This document shows positions 1 through 12,900 of a stretch of 64,000 bases of DNA, piece after piece (the first letter of the stretch is position 1; every line of letters starts with the position of its first letter). The stretch covers positions 18,807,586 to 18,871,585 of the forward strand of contig NC_080589.1 in the NCBI RefSeq assembly GCF_029962835.1, in the 5' to 3' direction. The notes beneath the pieces were generated by a model. That model did not search any database and was not told where the DNA came from. It worked only from the letters and a program-made list of their open reading frames with translations. Source of the stretch: Magnolia sinica (taxonomy: Eukaryota > Streptophyta > Magnoliopsida > Magnoliales > Magnoliaceae). The position numbers were made by a program, and so were the translations under genes.

Positions 1-960
1 TATCATAACTCAAACATTGATCCATCTAGGGTCGTCAATCTTAGTAGTCACATACGATAGATGGTTTCCAGGTCACTACGGAGAGGCTCATCACCGTCAG
101 CGTAAGCCTAGTTTATAATCTAGTTTACTATGAAAAGGCTCGTCACCTCAACGTAGTTTCTAGTGTATGCTCGAGGTCACTACGGGCTCGTCACCTGATC
201 GTAGGCCGACAGCTCAAATACAGTGTCCCATACCACCGTATTTGGCCCACAAGTTTGGATTGCTCACTGGTCACTACGAGAAGGCTCGTCACCCCAGCGT
301 ATGCTGACAGCACGACCACAATATCCCATATCACCATGCCCAGCTCATGAGTCTTAGCGGATCGAGGTATCAAGGTTAAACGGGTTTTGGCACTGGTAAG
401 TTGGTACCTTAGATTCAAACAGTAGCTCCCATATATGGTGAACATACATCGGGTCAAGCGGGTTACTTGACAAGCTCGACTGGTACGAGCATACATCGAG
501 CCGATCGACATGAAGTGTATAAGCACTCCATGTGGCTGAACCACTGTCGACAAGCAGTGTATGACTCGGATTCATCGGGCGTGTCTATCATGGCTAAGTA
601 GTATGGCCACCTATCGTAAACCATTACCGATTGCCTGGACTACCTCGTAATCACAATCACATTCCAAATAATAGCATTCACATATAGTAAGCCAAAACAA
701 CATGTGGCAACTGAAATCAAATACAGATCTCACATGGGCATTTCAACAAACACATAGGGTACATGTTAGCATACATAAGCATTTCAACCATAAAGCACGT
801 AGTAGTGATATAGGTCTGTTGAGGGTCAAATATTGCATATCAGACCCCATTTATTGCCTAGATTTACGAATATGGTACTGTTTAACGGCCCAATTTAATT
901 GTGTTTATGCTGCAGGTGTGTTTAGGAGCTCGGACGGAAACAAGGTGCTAAAAGCATGGA
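1..960. repeat. LTR-type repetitive DNA with short repeated motif
   Basis: No gene is recognised. A degenerate motif of the form GGTCACTACGNGAAGGCTCG followed by TCACC recurs near 71-95, 126-147, 174-198 and 269-294, spaced about 50-95 bases. The style (short repeated blocks, no long frames) is that of a retrotransposon LTR. I infer that it is continuous with the minus-strand LTR sequence ending at 4596, because 660-830 and 3121-3450 share the same kind of A/C-rich text. The short open frames here look random. Confidence 0.4.
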
Positions 961-999
961 ATTAAAGCTCAGAATTCACCAAGGCAAGGTACGGACTCC

Positions 1000-3070
1000 A
1001 TGGGCCAGAGATCATAGAAATTCCGGCCACTCACCTTAAACAAGCATGAAAGATGTCTAGAATGCAATATCACAAGGTTCTCACCCTCCGTTCGGCTCAA
1101 AAATTCATCCATGGCTTGGGGACCATAAATTAACCGTACAAATCAAAAATCAGCCATTGGATCCTGGTGAAAGTGGCCCAACAGTTAGATTAGCCCATAG
1201 AACAGTGATTTGGGGCCCACCTGATATCTGGATATACTTCAATTTTGGTTTCAACCCTTTAAATTAGAGGGTAAGACGTATGGATGGAGTGGATCTCCCA
1301 GAAACATCACCGTGGACCTCACATGAGTCAAGATGTGCACGACAGCTGCACCTCCTTCCAAAACGGGTTGGTCCCGTGACCGAGTCAAAAACGGCAACTG
1401 CTGTTTTGTTTCTTGGGCAAACAGTGGCACGGAGGCCAATTGCGAAAGCCGGAGGGCCACCATCATGGCCCACATGAGAGATCCACACCATTCATCAGGT
1501 AGCCTGGACGAATCCATCCCAACCCAAGAAAATTCAGGAGAAACAATAAGCAGGTACACATGCACTGTTCAGCCAAAGTCAGCCTCTGCATTGCAACATT
1601 AACAGGAAACCGACCGTTTGAGGGATGTTGTGGCCCACCATCAAGATTCCTCTGAAAAATCCACACCGTCCATATGTTTGGCCATCAAAAATATACCGTA
1701 GGGACGTTTTCCCTTTTTGAAGGAGCAACCTCGTGCATGAAATATGCTAGCATATTTCTTATCGTTCCGGTCGGTTACGCAAGATGGCTGGCTGTGCCGC
1801 TGCGTAAACAGGTTGCGTAAAGAGATCTTGCAGGAAAATCCGTAGGGATTGGGCCACACACGGAGATGGTTTCAAGAAAAAAAGGAAAACGGAAAGAAAT
1901 TTCGTTTGAAATCCCGGAATCGATGGGATTTCCATTTTCGCATGCAACAGGGCAGCCTTGCTGCTGTAACTTGATGTGGCCCAACTCTATGATCGGTTTG
2001 GGTAATCTAATCCGTCTATCATGCTCAGAGGATAGGTTCAGCCCCAACTTAACCTGTTCCACACTCAAAAAACAACCACAGCGCAAATCGTTCTACAATT
2101 GGTCCCATCACAAGGACTGTTGCACATCTGCTCTTCTTTCGCACGCTGCTGTGCGCCTCTCTAAGCCACCGTCTCTCCTTACACAGCCAGCCACCGCTCT
2201 CTCCAGCTATAAAGGAAAGAGAAGAAAGAGAGAAGGGGGATTCAATCTTCAGTGAGAGAGAAACAGAGAGAATTTTTAGAGTTTTTTTATTTGTTATTCT
2301 TTTCCTTATGATTTTTGAGAGTTTTAGCCCAATTATGTTAGGCTAAACCTCTTAGCTAGGGCTAAGAGGTGAAGCTTGTGGCGTGATGGGAGTACTCCTA
2401 CGGCTTTGATTCATGTTGAACTGATTTTGATGCTAGTTGATTTTGTGGAATGCTTTCAGTTTTTAATGATGTATTGTGACTTAAATTACAATATATCTGC
2501 GATGGCTTTGAGTATGTCCATTCCCTTATTGTGATTATACAGTTAGGAAGCCCTGTTGTTCACCATTGCCCCTTGGACATGGTTGGATGATAGAATCCTT
2601 CCTAACATTCATATATCTTCTGATTGTTGTGGATTGGTTTAGTTCTATTGTTTACCTTGTCTCATGGGCATAGATTTGTGATGGAATCATATCTAATTCT
2701 TATACCTTTCATCTCTTTGAAAACTAGATCAAATGAAGTTCAGATTGTGCTTTAGTGATATACCTTCCAACTGGATGAAGATGGGACTCAAAGTCTAGTT
2801 GAGTTCATAAATCAAGCATAGATCTCCCTGATCTCTACAAGTGGATCCTCTGAATTCCTAGTTCCCTACCTCTGAATTCTACATATTTTAGTTTACTATT
2901 TCACCATTATTCCTCAAATTCACCTGATTTAGATTTTATCTTATTCTAATTCTAGTTCTGGTTATTTTCGACTTACGTACAGGTTTCAGTCCTTATGGAT
3001 TCGACCTCGGTCTCACCGAGTTTATTACTACATCACAACCCTATACTTGGGGAGTGAACAAGGTCACATA
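1000..3070 (+). mobile_element. Probable LTR or leader of a second retroelement inside the first
   Basis: This stretch has no credible coding frame. It carries a TATA-like TATAAAGG at 2208-2215, followed by a purine-rich GA leader (2214-2275), as in plant LTR promoters. Near 2990-3060 it ends in text (GATTCGACCTCGGTCTCACC, then GAGTTTATTACTAC) that resembles the 3' part of plant LTRs. The limits are not defined: no matching second LTR is in the window, and the repeated ACAAGGT near 1072 and 3058 is too weak to call a target duplication. Confidence 0.35.
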
Positions 3071-3120
3071 AAGGAAACTATAGCCATAGTTAAGGGAATA
3101 GAGAATCCTATCTCAACACC

Positions 3121-4596
3121 CTCATTACATGCATTTCAACAAGTATTTCCTCATTGAGGCATTTTATCAAACACTTAGACTACACATATTACATACATGT
3201 AATAACTTAGTTAAAAGACATATTATAGCAAATTCTTTCACAAAGGAGATGCCCCGTATACAACGATCATGCATTTACAATCAATAATCGTGGCAAGCAC
3301 GAGTCATAATTCCATATTCATTCAAACACATGGATTTCACTATATTCAACATAGTTCATATATATGTGTAAAGTGTGGGAAACATCATATCTAAGCATAT
3401 GACAGCATTCAAGTCAATCATAAATCATTAACTGACATTGAAAGCCTTGAAAACCATAACCTAAATATTCATAGTCCACACCTTTCACCAGTAAACTCGT
3501 AACGAACTCAGTTTAAAAGCTAAGTGTTTGTCTACGGCACCACAACAACCTACAATAGGGAATAGGTTAGTTATTCCACCATTTACACTATTGGAAAACT
3601 CTAAAACAGATTAGGGTTAAGTTTTCTTACCTAAGCATGGAATCAGAATCGCCGGTGACACGGGAAGGGTGGTTAAGCACGTGGAGCGGCGGGATTGAAT
3701 CCCAGGAACAACTGCCAACTCTCTCTCCCACTTTCTCTCTCTTTCCTTCTCTTTTCTCTTTCTTCTCTCTCTAGGATTTGCAAATTCGTATGTGGAGGGG
3801 GAAAGAGGGTTTATGGCCCTTATATAGGCCTAAAAGTGATGAGAATGGCTCCAAGGCCATGGTATACTTAGGTTATAACCAAATACGGACTGTTCCAATC
3901 CAACAGAGCACATCTGGGGACCTCTTTTCTGCATGTGGTCGGACTTACGCTCCCTAACATTGGATCTACGTCGAGTTAAGTTTTCGGTCCGATCGGATTT
4001 ACAGATCGGCCGTGGCAGACTAGTTTCAGTTCAATGGTCACCGGTACTCAATCAGGGTCACAAGTACACTGGCATGTGTTGGAAATTTTCCCTGATTTGA
4101 GGGTGTAATTGGGTCAGATTCCGACGGTCAGATTTGCCCTGCAAGTGAACGACTCAATTCACTTAAGTTTCAGTTCATTTTCTAAAGATATTCGCGTTTC
4201 TCACACACTTCGCTCCAGGCTCAAGTTATGCATTTTTAGGTATTATTAGGACTTGATTTCCGAGGTGGTTGTCAAGTCCAACAAAACGGTCATGACCGTA
4301 GAGTTTTGGGATAATCGGACTTTCGACGCGTGGTCCAAGTCCGATACGGAGTTTCGTTGTGCTCCCGAGAGCAACCGGGTTTAGAGATGGGTCCTAAGTT
4401 TTAAGGTAATGTAGCGTTAACGGCTTTACACATTTTGGGTCTTACAGTTCATATTTAAAGCGATTAGTGCTAATTCCATAGGTAATCTCGTTTAGCACTT
4501 AGTTAATTTCATTTAATTTCTAAAGGATTTGGTCCTTAGTGATTTCTGTCTGAGGTGGCACTCGGATCTTTGTACGGATTTTTTCGAGACGTTACA
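3121..4596 (-). mobile_element. Gypsy-type LTR, 5' end at 4596
   Basis: Read on the minus strand, the LTR begins TGTAACGTCTCG at 4596. Immediately above 4597 the sequence changes to Copia integrase coding sequence, so this LTR inserted into the Copia element. A TATA box (GGCCTATATAAGGG on the minus strand, about 3817-3830) is followed by a CT/GA-rich leader (3715-3775). The lower limit is not resolved and the LTR may extend to position 1. Very long LTRs are typical of Tekay/Del-type chromoviruses, but that assignment is inference. Confidence 0.5.
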
Positions 4597-5897
4597 GAAG
4601 TGCAACCGAACATTTTGAGATGTGCAAGGTTCATTTCTTACCCAGTTCACGTTTCTTCTAGTAGCCCACCATCCAATGGTGCTAAGAGACTTCTATTGAT
4701 AAGATATGTGGTAGTATTCACAGTATCTGCCCAAAATGTCTTGGACAACCCTGCATGTAACCTCATGCTCTTGGTACGCTCAAGGATGGTCCTGTCAATG
4801 CGCTCAGCCATACCATTCTACTGCGGTGTCCCTGGAATCATTTTCTTATGTTTGATTCCATTTGCTGCACAATACTCCTCAAACCTCTTATCACAGTACT
4901 CTCCCTTATTACCTGATCTGAGACATTTTACTGTTTTACCTATCTCATTTTCTATCATTACTTTTCACTTCTTAAATACATTAAATACATCAACTTTATG
5001 TTTTAAGAAATAAACCCACAGTTTTCTATTAGCGTCATTAATAAAAGAAACAAAATAACGTGAGCCACCAAGAGATGATACCTGTGTTGGTCTCCACACA
5101 TTAGTGTGTATAAGCACCAACAGATGTGTCTTTGGAGCGCGTCCTATTTTCTTGAAACTTACCCTCTTCTACTTACCATACACACAGTCCTCGCAGAATT
5201 CCAAGTCAATAGACTTTAGCCCTGGTAGCTTCCCTTTTGACAATAACACTTTCATCCCCTTCTTACTCATATGTCCCAACTTCTGATGTCATAACTGCTC
5301 ATTCACTCCAGTTGATTCGACTACGAGTGAACTATACGATCTTGAAGTTACATACAAAGTACCTTCCTTCTTGCCTCAAAATATCACCAAGGCACCTTTT
5401 GTGGTCTTCTAGGAATCACTAGTGAAGGTCGTCACATATCCAGTATCGGCTAACTGCCCCACTAAGATCAAGTTCCGTTTCAAACTCGGTACATGTTTGA
5501 CATCCTTCAATTTCAAAGACGTTCCATCTTTCTGATTTATATGAATGTCTTCTTTTCCAACAATACTGCACGGCTCATCATCACCCAGGTAAACTCTCTC
5601 AAAGTCACCTGACATATAATCACGCAGAACTTTCTTACATGAAGTAGCATAAAACGAAGCACCGAAGTCTATAACCCAAGACTCATTCCTCGTATCAAAA
5701 GATAAGATCAACGCCTCTATGTCACTCTCCTCAGATAGATTTACTGAATCCTTCCCACCTTGAGAGCTTCCTTCTTGTTTCTTAAGCACCCTGCAATCAT
5801 GTTTCATGTGCCCCTTCTTTCCGCAATGCCAACACCTGTTTTTATCTTTCGGTCCCTTTGACTTCTTTCTCGACTTAGAACGCCCATGTTTATTACT

Positions 5898-6536
5898 TCA
5901 TTTGTTTAGCAATATTCTTCTTCTTTCAACATTTAGAGCATTCCCTGAATCCCCTGAAACTTCCGATGTCTTTCTTCTATATTCTTCGCTGAGAATTAGA
6001 CCGGCCACATTATCAAACTTAAGCTTTATCGACCCTGAAGAATTGCTCACGGTAATCACCAAACCATCCCAACTGTCTGGTAAACTGGACAAGATTAATA
6101 ACGCCCCGACCTCGTCCTCAAACACAATGCCAACGGATTCCAGCTGGCTCATGACTATATTGAACTCGTTTAGATGTTCAGCCACGCTCCCACCATCTGA
6201 CATCTTCATGTTGAATAGCCTTTTCATGAGATAAACCTTGTTGAACGCTGAAGGTTTCTCATACATCGTAGCTAGGGCATACATTAATTTTTTTACGGTT
6301 TTCACCTTGGATATATTAAAGGCGATGCTCTTAGACAAAAAGAGTCGGATTGTTCTTAAGGCCTTCCAATCCAATAAAAAACATTCATCATCTGTCATCT
6401 TCTCTAGTTTCTTTTCTTTTCCTTCTAGAAGAATATAGACGTCCTTCTGATACAGATAATCCTCTATCTTCATCTTCCAGAAGGAAAAGTTTGAACCATC
6501 AAACTTCTCAATTCTAGTCCACCCTTCTTCCGCCAT
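5898..6536 (-). pseudogene. Copia gag (UBN2-type) fragment
   Basis: An open frame of about 213 residues starts at ATG 6536 (MAEEGWTRIEKFDGSNF). It shows the usual Copia gag features: the FDGSNFSFWK-type start, W-ALRTI in the middle, FNKVYLMKRLFNMKM, and HLNEFN...LESVG before the zinc knuckle. The frame stops at 5898; the knuckle and protease continue in another frame, so at least one frameshift separates gag from pol. The start lies just downstream of the primer site. The same frame is open upstream to 6614, but that part is leader/LTR. Confidence 0.75.
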
Positions 6537-6559
6537 CGCTCCAACTTGAACTAAACCAA

Positions 6560-6571
6560 GCTTTGATACCA
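6560..6571 (-). other. Primer-binding site (initiator Met tRNA type)
   Basis: TGGTATCAAAGC on the minus strand, two bases inside the LTR end. It matches the plant initiator-Met primer site TGGTATCAGAGC at 11 of 12 positions. Confidence 0.7.
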
Positions 6572-6573
6572 GT

Positions 6574-7188
6574 TGTTGCGTAGCACGCCAACAACGCAGT
6601 GAACCGAGATCCAATCTCCGGTCTTACCCACAAATGATAAACAAGAAGAAATATAATCTAGAGATAGAATCAAAGTATTCTAAACAAACCACAAGACAAG
6701 ATATACGTGGAAAAACCCCAACATGGGTAAAAAACCACAGGTGCAAAACTTCCACTATGAAGAAAATAAGATTACAAGCAATATACTAACCTTTTAATGC
6801 TCCCATGCACAAAGATAACCCTTAGCCTAGCTTAGAAAACCACTTGCCCATACTTTAGAATATCTCACCTTAACCCTAGAATAGCCCTAGGGACCCCTAT
6901 TTATAGTTTAGGTAACTTTCCTTTCTCACTTTTGCAAAACCGCCTCAAAAATCCGTAGTCCGTATCAAATCCGCAAAACGAATCTGCGTAACCTGGACTG
7001 GTCGAGCGGACCCTCGATTGGTTGAGCATGGGCCTCGACCGGTCGAGCACTTCGGACCCAAAAAACTGCTGCTCGCTGGACTTTGAGTCGAGCCAGCCCT
7101 CGACTGGTCGAGTGGGCCACTCAACCAGTCGAGCAGGGCACTTGACTGGTCGAGCAGCCCTGTCCAGATGTGGCTCCACATCTCAACA
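6574..7188 (-). repeat. 5' LTR of the Copia element (615 bp)
   Basis: On the minus strand the LTR begins TGTTG (7188) and ends CAACA (6574), a 5-bp inverted pair. Two bases further in, the primer-binding site follows. A TATA box (ACTATAAATAGG on the minus strand, about 6893-6906) lies inside. The 6985-7160 part carries repeated, partly palindromic CTCGACTGGTCGAG-like units. No partner LTR is in the window. Confidence 0.75.
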
Positions 7189-7499
7189 TCTTCTCTGGTG
7201 GGAATTTAAATTCTTACAATTTTGGGAAAGAAGTGGGTTCATTCATCTAGACAGAAGAGATTAATGGGAGAGTTGTGATGGGGGAGGAAGAAGGTTGTCT
7301 GCAATGAGAATCAAGGAGTGATAAGGTTTTTTTGATAATATGGCATCAAGGTAGGCTTTGGTGATTGAGGTTTTAGTTTTGGTTGGTGGGAACATAGAAG
7401 AGGTTGGCTTGAAGGAGCAGGATTTTTCTTAAGGAATAGTACAAAGAAGTTAAACTTTTCAGATGGTTCTCCCAGCAATCCTACTTCCAGATCTCCGAC

Positions 7500-8460
7500 T
7501 TCGTATCTTTCTTCAAGTTGCTACTGAAAGAATTTCTTCTTTTTTCTATTAAAACAATGACGCCAGTCATCTTGCTCATCATCAAGTTCATCATCTAGAC
7601 AGTCATCACAATCACAAACATCCCACCAAATATGATCAGTGGGAGATTTGCCTTCATAGATGGGAAGACCATCAACGTCATACCTTACAATTCGTGGCTC
7701 AAGTCTATCTGGGGTCTGAGAAATCATGCCAAACTTAGGTAAGGCAGTTGGGAAATCAGTGTCAAATTGAGAAGTGGACGGCCGGGCTGAACTGTGTCTC
7801 AACCGTGCGGTCTTTCCTTCGTATGAACATGGGTTGGTGATTGTGGATGACTTGAGATTCTTGATAGGCCTTTTCATAGTTGGTGATCCAGCTATCAGGA
7901 AGGATTTCCTTAAGCTAGGCATTGGTGAGTTGATTGTTGTCCACAGCAATTAGAAAAGCATCCTTGTTATTTTGGCCTGGAATAAGCAAATCAAGAGTAT
8001 CGTTTTGGACTTGAAAAGCCACTTGGTAGTACAGAGTGGCAGCAGTAGAGTTTTGCAGCTGAGGTGCGCCGGTGAATTGAACTTGGACTTTAGGGCATCA
8101 AAGAGATACGGATCTCATAGTGACATGTTGAAATTTGGGAGCAATGTGATGAAACTGCATTTATGGTGGTTTGGACTGTTGCAATAGAAGCTTGTTGGTA
8201 TTCTTTGAATCTAGCGTCTAGAAAGGTCATTCTTGTTGAAACTCGAAGTCCTTTTCGTCCATGGAATGTGAGGGCTAGTTTCACTGCTTCAAAATGGAGG
8301 TGGGTATATTCGTCTTTTTTTTTTCAAACAGGGTGAATTTCTCTGGAAAGGGCTAGAGTGACAAAAGACTCAAGTTGGTTGGCTACCATAGGATATTGAT
8401 CAAACTTAGAGGCCATTCCATATTCTTTTGTCAAAGATGGATTTCTAGGAAAGAAGTTTT
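7500..8460 (-). pseudogene. Probable endogenous pararetrovirus relic (movement-protein-like)
   Basis: The minus strand carries two broken frames (8284-8090 and 7949-7521) that resemble the movement-protein part of plant caulimovirid polyproteins. The upper frame has an FHGRKGLRV-type start followed by a DARFKEYQ-like segment. The lower frame ends with an acidic, Cys-rich CDCDDC segment. The pieces are in different frames with stops between them, so it is non-functional. No RT or RNase H part is visible nearby. The assignment rests on motif recognition only; an unrelated host pseudogene is possible. Confidence 0.4.
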
Positions 8461-8927
8461 TTGAAGATTTTCTTGATCATAGAAGACTTGGGCTTATTGA
8501 ACACCGAGTAGGGATTTACAACCGGATAATTTGTAGCTGAAATCTTAGAATCATGGTATTTTATCTTGTATAGGTAGTGTAATTTAGAAGAAGAACGAGA
8601 TCTAAAGCATTACGAAAGGGAGTCTGAAGAAGATGATGAACCATATTGTTTAACATAAGTGCTAGGTTTCTATTAGTCCGAGCATTTATTATAGTAGGCC
8701 AATAACAAATTGTGCTCATTAGGAAACAAAGATGGACATCATACCGTCAGAAAAATGGTTACAACACGGCCTCTCGCCTTCAAAACCCAACATACTTTGT
8801 TTTTATCCAAAGAATGTATGGCTAAAATCATGATCGTCTTGTGATTATAAAGATCAAATTACGTGATTATACTGAGTTTTCAATTGTTCCTTCAGACTTT
8901 GTTTTTTTATACTGAAAATTCCTTTTA

Positions 8928-9073
8928 AAAAAACAATTGTAGAGCATACTAATCATGACATTAGAACAAAGCTTACTAGTCACGGTATAGTTCAATTCAG
9001 AAAAAACAATTGTAGAGCATACTAATCATGACATTAGAACAAAGCTTACTAGTCACGGTATAGTTCAATTCAG
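8928..9073. repeat. Perfect 73-bp tandem duplication
   Basis: Bases 8928-9000 and 9001-9073 are identical, from AAAAAACAATTGTAG to TTCAATTCAG. No coding content. Confidence 0.95.
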
Positions 9074-9144
9074 ACGTCTGTAGAATTTAGCCAAAACAAA
9101 CTCAAGGATTAATGGCAACCTACACACCAAACCTACTCACATAT

Positions 9145-9161
9145 GGTGTGTGTGTGTGTGT
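9145..9161. repeat. (GT)n microsatellite
   Basis: A short GT run followed by a G run, in non-coding DNA just upstream of the Mutator-like MITE. Confidence 0.8.
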
Positions 9162-9384
9162 GGGGGGAGAGGCATGCTCACTTGAGCACCTGCACACTTC
9201 TTCACACTTGTCATGGGTGTCTAATCCAAACAGTCCATGTGATGCGGTATCCCATGAAACCTCAAAGGACCTATTTTTATCCTGATTTAAAACTCTAGTG
9301 GGCAATAGACAAGAGATATAAATCAAGGGAGGAAAATGTGTTCTTTTTTCCATGGCCTACCAAAGTTTTGGATCAAAGTAAAAG

Positions 9385-9920
9385 GACGCGGATTGCGTAC
9401 TGAGTAACTCAGCACGCTATGCGTACTGAGTAAACTCTGTGGGGTCCACCATGATTTACATATTTTATCCACTCCGTCCATCCATTTTAACAGATAATTT
9501 GAAGGCTCTAGCCCAAAAACAAAATATATACAGCTCTCAAATGGATCTCACCACGGGAAACAGTGTGAATTGAAATTCTACTATCGAAAATTTCTTGGGA
9601 GCCACATAAGTTTTGGATGGATCTGTTACTTATATTTTCCCTTCATCCGTCTCTGTGTGATCTTATGAACAGGTTGGATGACAAATAAACATCACTTTGG
9701 GTCCTAGCAAGGTTTCAACGGTGGAAGTCATTATTTCCACTGTTTCTTGTGGTGTGGTCCACTTAAGCTTTGGGCATGTTTCAATTTTCAGGTCAACCAC
9801 TAAAATGAGATGTAAAAACTGATGAACGGCGTGGATAATACACAAACATTCACGGTAGGCCCAACTGAGTTTACTCAGTACGATAAAAGCGTACTGCGTT
9901 ACTCAGTACGCAATCCGATT
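9385..9920. mobile_element. Mutator-like MITE with long terminal inverted repeats (536 bp)
   Basis: Both ends carry CGGATTGCGTACTGAGTAAC in inverted orientation. With a few mismatches the inverted repeat runs for about 60 bases (left to about 9445, right from about 9860). The element is flanked by TCAAAGTAAAAG at 9373-9384 and 9921-9932. Long terminal repeats with a 9-12 bp target duplication suggest a Mutator-like non-autonomous element. The interior codes for nothing recognisable. Confidence 0.75.
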
Positions 9921-9932
9921 TCAAAGTAAAAG

Positions 9933-12900
9933 TGGGTGTGCGCAGCTGAGCATGCGGATACACACACACATCGTTGTAACTTTGGCAGCTTTAAAAGTTG
10001 TCTGAAAAATAGCTGTATATGGTTTTCAGTAAATGACTTATCAAGTGGTCTTATAATGACTCTTTTAACATGCGGCGAGTTAACAAGCATGTGGTGAGAT
10101 GACTTGGAAGTATCTTAAATTCAGGTTGATCCCAAAATTTAGGTGAGCCACACTATATAAAGGAATTTTGATCGTTGATGACTTTCGTCAAACCTACGAA
10201 CAGCTAACACATTTAATGTCCCCCAAATGAGTGGTTTTGGTATACACTAGAAAATTGGTAAATGAGATAAGAACATCTCTCACAAAAATGGGGAAAAGGC
10301 TTTGGTTCGACCGTTGAAATAATAATCAAGTGGGCCCCAGGTTATAGGATACAAACAAGTTCGTTGATACCGATGGAGAAAATTTGAGATTTTTTTATTT
10401 AGATGGTGTCATTGTCACACCTTTCTGGAAACTAGAAAGCGTTTAGAGTAGAAAATTGAGGAATGTGACATTCTGATGTTTTTGTCTTTGCAAGCGTCAG
10501 CGCTCAGGTCATGCTGCATATGGTACGGTGCATCTGTACCATTGTATGGTATGTGTGGCAGGTTTCCACGCCCGGATTGCATCCTTAGAATGATCTGAAC
10601 CATTCATGTCATTTTTACTACTGTACATAGTCTCTTGTTTTATAATGATGATTTGTACATTTGAATCTTGGATTTGAAAATGAAGCAATGCAGTCTCTCT
10701 TTCAACAACTTTTTCTTATAATGTAGCTCTTGTAACACGGATTACAGAACACGATCGGTTGAGATTATCATTAAGATGCAACCTGGGGTTGAAAAGTTAC
10801 CATCGTACCATACTCTGGTATGGTGATATCGTACCATATCCAAACCCATTTCTAAAACATCTAGAAACTAAGCTTCCCGGCTTTTGTTATTGCCATTCAC
10901 GCGAAAAGCTATTGATGACGAAACCCGACGACATGACACACGTGTGAGACATCTGAGCCAACTATTACGTGGCGCCTTATTCGGGACCATTAAAGGAGGC
11001 CTATCCAATCATTATATGGGCCATACTCGTATGAGTTAAACGGATGGCTAGAAAGAAAATCAGCGGCCGCTGCTCTCTTGACAAGCAGACCAGCTGAGAT
11101 TTGTGGACTATGCTTGCCCAAGTCGAGCTTCATCCGATAAATGGCCTGGATCTCACACACTTGTGCCAGGTTGGCACACCTGTCACGATTCACAGCTTCA
11201 GTTTCTCCTCCGCAAACCGCCATAAGCAGTTTTAAAAAATAATAATAATAATAAGGCTGCTGCTGGGCCTTTAGGCCGGATCGGTGATTGGGCTGAACGC
11301 GGCTTGAATATGCCTAAGGCCCACCTACTTGATCTAACCCATCACGACTTATTTGATGCTTGGATCCTGTGGCCCAACACATGCCCATTTGCAACCCTTA
11401 ATGTAATTGAAGAGATGGCTTCAAGACAAGTGGATGTTCATCTTAGAATCAATCTGCTCATCCAAACTGTTGGTATGATGGCCCATGTACCCAGATTCAA
11501 ACCTCCTGCCAGTACAATATCTGACTCTTTGCTGAAATTTTCGTTCTTATCAGCCCATTTGTTGGTCATATATTGAAGGAATGGTATTTTCTTGGGCCCA
11601 TGATATCAATGGGTGGATGGTTGACCGCTCGTTAATTTCTTTCAGAGGTACTATATTTTGTGGCTGATAATGGAGAAAATCCTCATGTCTTTTAATCGTA
11701 AAACCATCTGGACGCTTCTTGATGATTTTTGTACATAGCTTTTTGTTACACTTGATCCATTCAAGCAGAAATTAAAGATGCTGCCATTTTGAACACGGCA
11801 ACTGAAATTTCAATGGTGGATCCTATAATCGCTGAGTGAAATCAGAAGTGGGTCCTACATCCTTCTGATCCGACCATTAAAAGCTTTTAATTGCCTCCAA
11901 ATGTGGTATAGGTACGGAGCTAATTCATCCATCATTTTGCACTTCACTTGCTTACTTCAGCAACATTAGATGGGCTAGCTACCATCCAAACGAGTCCACA
12001 AATCAGGTACTTCTACTATCAGGTGGGCTGCACTCTATAAAAACAGGTAAGTCAACTATCAGGTGGTCCACACTATAAAAACATGGTGATTAATAGAAAA
12101 TGAGAGCAACGTCCTTGAGAGGAGAAACAAAGAACAACGGTAGACAATCTATCTACACTTATGCTCGCCGGTAAATCAAACTCTTATTTTTAGGTACGCC
12201 CAAGGCAGGCCCACCAAATCAAATGCATGGATCTGTCGCATGAACAGGCTACAACCTTTCATAAGCCTGGGCCTTTAGAAGAAGAAGAAGAAGAAGAAGA
12301 ATGGCCATCGGTATATATTATGTGTGGCCCGCATCTTTTCACAGTATCTATGAATGAGTGGGCCCCATAGTCATAAATCCGGCGAAGTACAGCAGCTGCC
12401 GACATTCAACCAGAAACATGTCATAACATTGGTAGCTGACATCTTCTAATCTCCCAGGATTTTTTTGGTGGTCATGCTCCATCAGTGGTGGAATGTGATT
12501 GAATTGAAAACCTGTACATACCTTGCAAAGAAGCAGGCTGACCGTCCCGATTCCATTTCACCTGGAACGGAAGCCAATTTCCATTCACCTGAGAAAGGTT
12601 CTAACAATTCATTCACAAAATGCAAGATTCACATTCCATTTTTCTACTATCAACAAAAAAAGCTAGCTGTCAACCAAAGGGGAGAAAAACAGATGTTTTA
12701 GTGGAAAAACAGATTAGAAGATCCTAACCCTTCAGTAAGTGACCTGGGAATGGTAAGTGGAGTGGGTTGGGGGCACAGAACAGCAAAAGTCCGTGGTCAA
12801 TGAAAACAAGGCGAAGGATCAAAGGGTTGGGATCTCTTCCAATCTGCAAGATTTTTTGGGCATCTGTCATACACAATGCGGGCCATCAACCAGATCACCA

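Larger units (their letters stand above)
4597..7188 (-). mobile_element. Decayed Ty1/Copia element: LTR, PBS, gag, protease, integrase
   Basis: On the minus strand the order is: 5' LTR (7188-6574), primer site, gag, zinc knuckle, protease motif, then integrase core up to 4597, where a Gypsy LTR cuts the element. The RT/RNase H half and the 3' LTR are missing. Gag is open from ATG 6536 to 5898. A CX2CX4HX4C knuckle lies near 5795-5845 in another frame. The protease active site reads D-F-G-A instead of D-S/T-G-A near 5675, so the enzyme is predicted dead. Integrase similarity (GGEYCDK-like, then PGTPQ.NGMAER) is spread over several frames with stops between 4600 and 5400. It is an inactive remnant. 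Confidence 0.8.

Noticed and set aside
1866..2255. 129-codon plus-strand frame
   Set aside because: It ends in the TATA and GA-rich leader of an LTR-like sequence and shows no domain.
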